From contig JAUCGD010000232.1 in the NCBI GenBank assembly GCA_030377945.1, positions 1 to 5,338 on the forward strand: a stretch of 5,338 bases of DNA, written 5' to 3'. The translations under genes and the position numbers were made by a program. Positions 5,329 to 5,338 of the stretch are shown piece after piece. Every line of letters begins with the position of its first letter. Within the stretch, counting starts at the first letter, position 1. The notes beneath the pieces were generated by a model that was given only the letters and a program-made list of their open reading frames with translations, was not told the origin of the DNA and ran no database searches. The DNA is from Desulfobacterales bacterium HSG17 (GTDB lineage: Bacteria > Desulfobacterota > Desulfobacteria > Desulfobacterales > Desulfococcaceae).

Positions 5329-5338
5329 AATTTGAAAA

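Overview
The window is AT-rich and densely coded. It holds five genes in two convergent transcription units. The first three (79-3055) read rightward. The last two (3123-5212) read leftward as a histidine kinase / response regulator pair. The proteins look most like those of sulfate-reducing or related Desulfobacterota, from a DHH exopolyphosphatase-like subgroup, a PATAN (DUF4388) response regulator and a Cys-rich PAS kinase. This assignment is from memory of the families, not from a search.

Rightward unit: a DHH/DHHA1 phosphoesterase (79-999), a 288-residue protein I do not recognise with an acidic Asn/Asp-rich C-terminus (1026-1892), and an HD-domain phosphohydrolase of the dGTPase family (1901-3055). 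The gaps are 25 and 8 bases and each gene has its own ribosome binding site, so the three very likely form one operon. Two of the three products belong to hydrolase families that act on nucleotides or phosphate esters. A shared role in nucleotide turnover, signalling or defence is possible but only inferred.

Junction (3056-3122): between the two convergent stop codons lies a short, dense repeat region. It has two direct copies of a TTTTGGGATATTGG-type unit, then a tandem GGGCAGGCT, then a GC-rich hairpin. Read leftward, the hairpin starts with GTAG, as REP elements mobilised by RAYT transposases do. The TAG of that GTAG is also the stop codon of the response regulator gene. The hairpin may double as a weak terminator for the rightward operon.

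Leftward unit: a soluble PAS-type sensor histidine kinase (4013-5212), followed by a response regulator whose reading frame overlaps its end. The regulator's preferred start is a TTG at 4028 preceded by a good ribosome binding site inside the kinase gene. The kinase's PAS domain carries a Cys cluster that suggests a redox, metal or cofactor input. The regulator has no DNA-binding domain, so its output is probably protein-protein contact. A sigma70-type promoter (perfect TTGACA, 17-base spacer), a 19-base dyad and a leader hairpin sit upstream of the kinase at 5213-5338.

No tRNA, rRNA, CRISPR array, transposase gene or prophage gene was seen.
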